This document shows, piece after piece, positions 6,432 to 8,769 of a stretch of DNA of 8,769 bases. The stretch's first letter is position 1; each line of letters begins with the position of its first letter. The stretch comes from an uncultured Candidatus Peregrinibacteria bacterium (GTDB lineage Bacteria > Patescibacteriota > Gracilibacteria > Peribacterales > Peribacteraceae), in contig CAJXJE010000025.1 in NCBI GenBank assembly GCA_913054215.1, forward strand, positions 1-8,769. Reading direction: 5' to 3'. The notes below the pieces were generated by a model. That model was not told the origin of the DNA and searched no databases. It saw nothing but the letters and a program-made list of their open reading frames with translations. The position numbers and the translations under genes are program-made.

Positions 6432-7268
6432 ATGATACTGCGAAATACATCAATTGCGGCTATCTTAGTCCCCTGTCTTCTTCTCACTGCATGCTCAAAG
6501 GAAGAACCAGAGAAATTACGGGTCAGTGGAGCCAAAATATCGGTATCTATAATGCATATTCTCTCTCAGCGTTCCGTTCAAAAGAACCGTCCGAGCGGGC
6601 TGCTCGGGATCTATAGTGGTCTCTACACCGCTCAAGGAATATTCCTGCCAGTACAAGGAGCAATCATTGGCATGAAATCCTTAGGCAATATCCTCAAAGG
6701 GCAAGCTAACAGCATCTCTGATGAGAATTTTGCACTATTACGTGAGGTTGGGGCCATACTGCAAGTAAATATCATAGATACGCTCAATCGCAGTACAAAC
6801 CGCTCAGCAGCACTAGATATCTACACACAGTCCTTGCGTAATATCGGCATTCTGGCTGAACGAAAGATTGTAGAGCTTACGGCTCTCAATGGTACACAAA
6901 AGATTGAACTCAAAGAGAAAAGAGAAACCGCCCGAGACATCGATCGAAAGTTAAAAACCTCTCTAAAAAACCAAGACTATTCGAGCGCGACAGAGCTCGA
7001 GGAGGAGTTAACCAACGCTAATGGGCTTTTCGCAGAAATCAAAACAAAAAAGGAGCAAACGGATGATATGATTAAACGATTTGAAACCCTACTCGATATT
7101 GTCGTCGATAGGCTACAGGCAGTAGAAACCAACCGCGAAATACTGATAGCGGGGTTGCGCGTAATAGATGTACCGGGAATCGCCGACTTTAATATCCTCG
7201 AAGAGGGCAAGCCTTGGCGAAAAAGAAAAGGTTCGAGTATTTTTGAAAAGAAGCGCGGTCTGAACTAA
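6432..7268 (+). CDS. Predicted lipoprotein with long coiled coil, function unknown
   Basis: 278 residues from the ATG at 6432; the adjacent ATG at 6429 would add one Met. I do not recognise the family. The signal peptide is short, with R4, a hydrophobic core (8-18) and lipobox L18-T-A-C21, so the mature protein should be lipid-anchored outside the cell membrane. Residues about 55-90 are Gly-rich and mildly hydrophobic (PSGLLGIYSGLYTAQG, LPVQGAIIG) and could be a membrane-associated or packing segment. Residues about 98-245 look almost wholly helical, with heptad-like charge patterns strongest at 140-235, predicting a coiled coil. The C-terminus is basic (KPWRKRKG, FEKKRGLN). The frame is open back to 6129, but the signal peptide and the promoter at 6397-6425 fix the start here. 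The VirB4-like gene follows after 139 bp on the same strand with its own promoter, so a shared role in a surface machine is possible but unproven. Confidence 0.75.
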   Translation: MILRNTSIAAILVPCLLLTACSKEEPEKLRVSGAKISVSIMHILSQRSVQKNRPSGLLGIYSGLYTAQGIFLPVQGAIIGMKSLGNILKGQANSISDENFALLREVGAILQVNIIDTLNRSTNRSAALDIYTQSLRNIGILAERKIVELTALNGTQKIELKEKRETARDIDRKLKTSLKNQDYSSATELEEELTNANGLFAEIKTKKEQTDDMIKRFETLLDIVVDRLQAVETNREILIAGLRVIDVPGIADFNILEEGKPWRKRKGSSIFEKKRGLN

Positions 7269-7343
7269 TAGTATATTTTGTCAATATTCGAGGACTGCCT
7301 GTTCTTTAAGAGAATCTCTACTCATCACCGAACCCCCGAATTC

Positions 7344-7372
7344 TTGAGCTAAACCTGCTTTTGTGCTATAAT
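7344..7372 (+). promoter_or_regulatory. Extended -10 sigma70-type promoter of the VirB4-like gene
   Basis: TTGAGC (7344-7349, 4 of 6 match), a 17-bp spacer, and TATAAT (7367-7372) preceded by TGC (7364-7366), which makes the full extended -10 TGnTATAAT. Transcription would start near 7379, giving a leader of about 29 nt before the ATG at 7408. The leader contains an 18-bp dyad. Confidence 0.75.
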
Positions 7373-7379
7373 TAATAGA

Positions 7380-7397
7380 TTTTACTATGTAGTAAAA
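7380..7397 (+). promoter_or_regulatory. 18-bp dyad over the predicted transcription start: possible operator or leader hairpin
   Basis: TTTTACTA-TG-TAGTAAAA: 8-bp arms match perfectly around a 2-bp centre. It lies at about +1 to +18 of the predicted transcript and ends 10 bp before the VirB4-like start codon. The position suits a repressor operator. An RNA hairpin would be AU-rich and weak. The centre also contains ATG-TAG, a start codon followed at once by a stop, in frame with the downstream gene. Confidence 0.55.
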
Positions 7398-7407
7398 GCA
7401 TTGAGCT

Positions 7408-8769
7408 ATGGCTCCAGACAAAAAACCCCCAAAGGCAAGTTCTACCTCACTTCTCGTGCAGGCATTTGACGATTTGCTAGGTCTCCACAAAAAATCTACC
7501 AATGCGCTGACTGCTGCAAAGAAACGTGATCTCACAGCAGAGGAACTACAAGCAATTAGCTATTACGAAGAAGGGTTGCAAAAAACACTAGATCTCATTG
7601 CACCTGCTGGTATGGAAGTGCATTCCATGGAATTGATACTCAATGATCAATACGCTCGAACAATGTACGTCTACAACTGGCCAAACTACATCTACCCAAA
7701 CTGGCTGAGTCAGGCAATCAACTTCGACGCACAGATGGACATCGCACATTTCATCTACCCCAGCAACAACAAAGCGATCATGAAGATGCTGCGAAAGAAG
7801 GTTGCAGAAATGCGATCGAGTATTCGCATTTTAGAACAGCGTGGAATTGTTCGTGATCCAACACTGGAAGCTGCACTACAAGATGCGGAGGAACTCCGCG
7901 ACCTTCTAGCCCGCGGACGTGAGAAGCTCTATCAGTTTGGAATGTACATCACAATCTACGCAGATGACCTACAGAAACTCAAAAAGATTCAGACCGATGT
8001 AGAGTCTCTTCTTGGAGGAAAACTCGTTCTCACCAAACCAGCCTTTTTCCAGATGGAACATGGTTGGCTTTCGACGCTTCCCCTTGCCATTGATGAACTC
8101 GAAATCAACCGCAACATGAACACGGCTCCACTGGCAACAAGCTTTCCGTTTAGCTCTTCTGACCTAACAGATGATCATGGAATTCTCTACGGTATCAACC
8201 GCCATAACGATTCCCTAGTGATCTTTGATCGATTCGACCTGCCTAATGCAAACGCGACAGTATTCGCTACATCTGGTGCTGGTAAATCCTTTGCGGTGAA
8301 ACTCGAGATATTGCGAGCAATGATGTTTGGAACAGACGTCTTTGTCATCGATCCGGAAAATGAATATGCAGACCTCTGTAAAACAGTGGGTGGAACATTC
8401 ATTCCCCTGTCACTCCAAAGCAGCTTCCGCATCAACCCGTTCGATCTACCAAAAGCCATACGTGGAGAAGATGCCTTGCCTGGAGAAGTATTGCGATCAG
8501 CAGTTATTACTCTGCATGGACTATTTAAGATCATGCTCGGCACACTGACACCATCTGAAGACGGTATTTTAGATAAAGCTATTTTGGATACATACGCACT
8601 CAAAGGTATCGACATGACAACAGAAGATGCCGGCAAAATTGAACCGCCAACAATGCATGAGCTGGTCGATGTGCTTATGACCACCGATGGTGGAGAAAAT
8701 ATGGCCAAAACGCTTCAAAAGTACACCGATGGAAGCGTGGTGTGGTGGAACGAACCGCGAGGTCCGGGT
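7408..8769 (+). CDS. VirB4/TraC-like conjugation or type IV secretion ATPase, N-terminal part
   Basis: 454 residues are present; the frame is still open at the window end. VirB4-family ATPases are hexameric motors at the inner face of the membrane that power type IV secretion or conjugation. Features in order: a charged Lys-rich N-terminal tail (1-40), a VirB4 N-terminal region (about 60-240) including an Asn/Tyr/Trp-rich segment (MYVYNWPNYIYPNW, 86-99) and a helical pair (about 122-175), then the RecA-like ATPase domain opening with Walker A ATSGAGKSF (287-295, K293) and the next strand VFVIDPENEY (311-320), both typical of VirB4. Walker B and the C-terminal lid lie beyond the window. An in-frame TAG at 7390 makes 7408 the first possible ATG. 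No Shine-Dalgarno sequence is visible. It resembles the VirB4-like proteins often encoded on Patescibacteria chromosomes. No relaxase, coupling protein or other transfer gene is visible, so secretion, pilus or DNA-uptake roles are all open. Confidence 0.87.
   Translation, partial: MAPDKKPPKASSTSLLVQAFDDLLGLHKKSTNALTAAKKRDLTAEELQAISYYEEGLQKTLDLIAPAGMEVHSMELILNDQYARTMYVYNWPNYIYPNWLSQAINFDAQMDIAHFIYPSNNKAIMKMLRKKVAEMRSSIRILEQRGIVRDPTLEAALQDAEELRDLLARGREKLYQFGMYITIYADDLQKLKKIQTDVESLLGGKLVLTKPAFFQMEHGWLSTLPLAIDELEINRNMNTAPLATSFPFSSSDLTDDHGILYGINRHNDSLVIFDRFDLPNANATVFATSGAGKSFAVKLEILRAMMFGTDVFVIDPENEYADLCKTVGGTFIPLSLQSSFRINPFDLPKAIRGEDALPGEVLRSAVITLHGLFKIMLGTLTPSEDGILDKAILDTYALKGIDMTTEDAGKIEPPTMHELVDVLMTTDGGENMAKTLQKYTDGSVVWWNEPRGPG

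Noticed and set aside
7273..7287. AT-only inverted repeat ATATT-5 nt-AATAT after the coiled-coil lipoprotein as a terminator
   Set aside because: The arms are only 5 AT pairs, with no GC stem and no following T-tract, so it is too weak to call.
8187..8708. A 173-codon minus-strand frame opposite the VirB4-like gene
   Set aside because: It is antisense to a well-supported conserved ATPase domain, is rich in Ser and Pro as expected of a shadow frame, and has no recognisable motif.
1..8769. CRISPR arrays, tRNA or rRNA genes, insertion sequences and attachment sites
   Set aside because: None was seen by reading: no regularly spaced repeats, no cloverleaf or conserved rRNA segments, and no transposase-like frame.

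Overview
The window looks like chromosomal DNA of a small-genome, probably Gram-positive-like (monoderm) bacterium of the Candidate Phyla Radiation (Patescibacteria). The reasons are: a VirB4-like ATPase of the type common in that group, a divergent MurF C-terminus, very tight gene packing, two predicted lipoproteins, and no recognisable Shine-Dalgarno sequence at any of the seven gene starts. This placement is an inference; no rRNA or species marker is present. The standard genetic code fits: no conserved reading frame contains an internal TGA, and one gene ends in TGA.

Region 1 (1-3047, + strand) is a compact cell-wall operon whose promoter lies before the window. It holds the C-terminal part of a MurF-like Mur ligase, a DegT/DnrJ/EryC1/StrS-family PLP aminotransferase (start overlaps the murF stop as TAATG), a FemAB/FemX-like aminoacyl transferase (14-bp overlap) and an 89-residue single-span membrane protein 7 bp later. 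MurF finishes the cytoplasmic peptidoglycan precursor and Fem proteins add amino acids to that precursor, so the cluster probably builds or modifies the peptidoglycan stem or cross-bridge. The aminotransferase may supply an amino-modified substrate.

Region 2 (3051-3082) is a strong hairpin between convergent operons. Its T-tract lies on the minus-strand side.

Region 3 (3108-6193, - strand) is argS followed 2 nt later by a lipoprotein with two bacterial SH3 domains and a NodB-like polysaccharide-deacetylase fold. The fold appears to have lost its metal-binding and catalytic residues. The arginyl-tRNA synthetase has an altered HIGH signature.

Region 4 (6194-6431) is a divergent, AT-rich intergenic region with a near-consensus promoter. 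Its predicted transcript would start at the first codon of the next gene, so it would be leaderless.

Region 5 (6432-8769, + strand) carries an unrecognised coiled-coil lipoprotein, then an extended -10 promoter with a nearly perfect 18-bp dyad over the predicted transcription start, and then the N-terminal 454 residues of a VirB4/TraC-like ATPase that runs off the window. The last two genes could belong to a surface secretion, pilus or DNA-transfer machine. Overall the window is devoted to the cell envelope, apart from argS.
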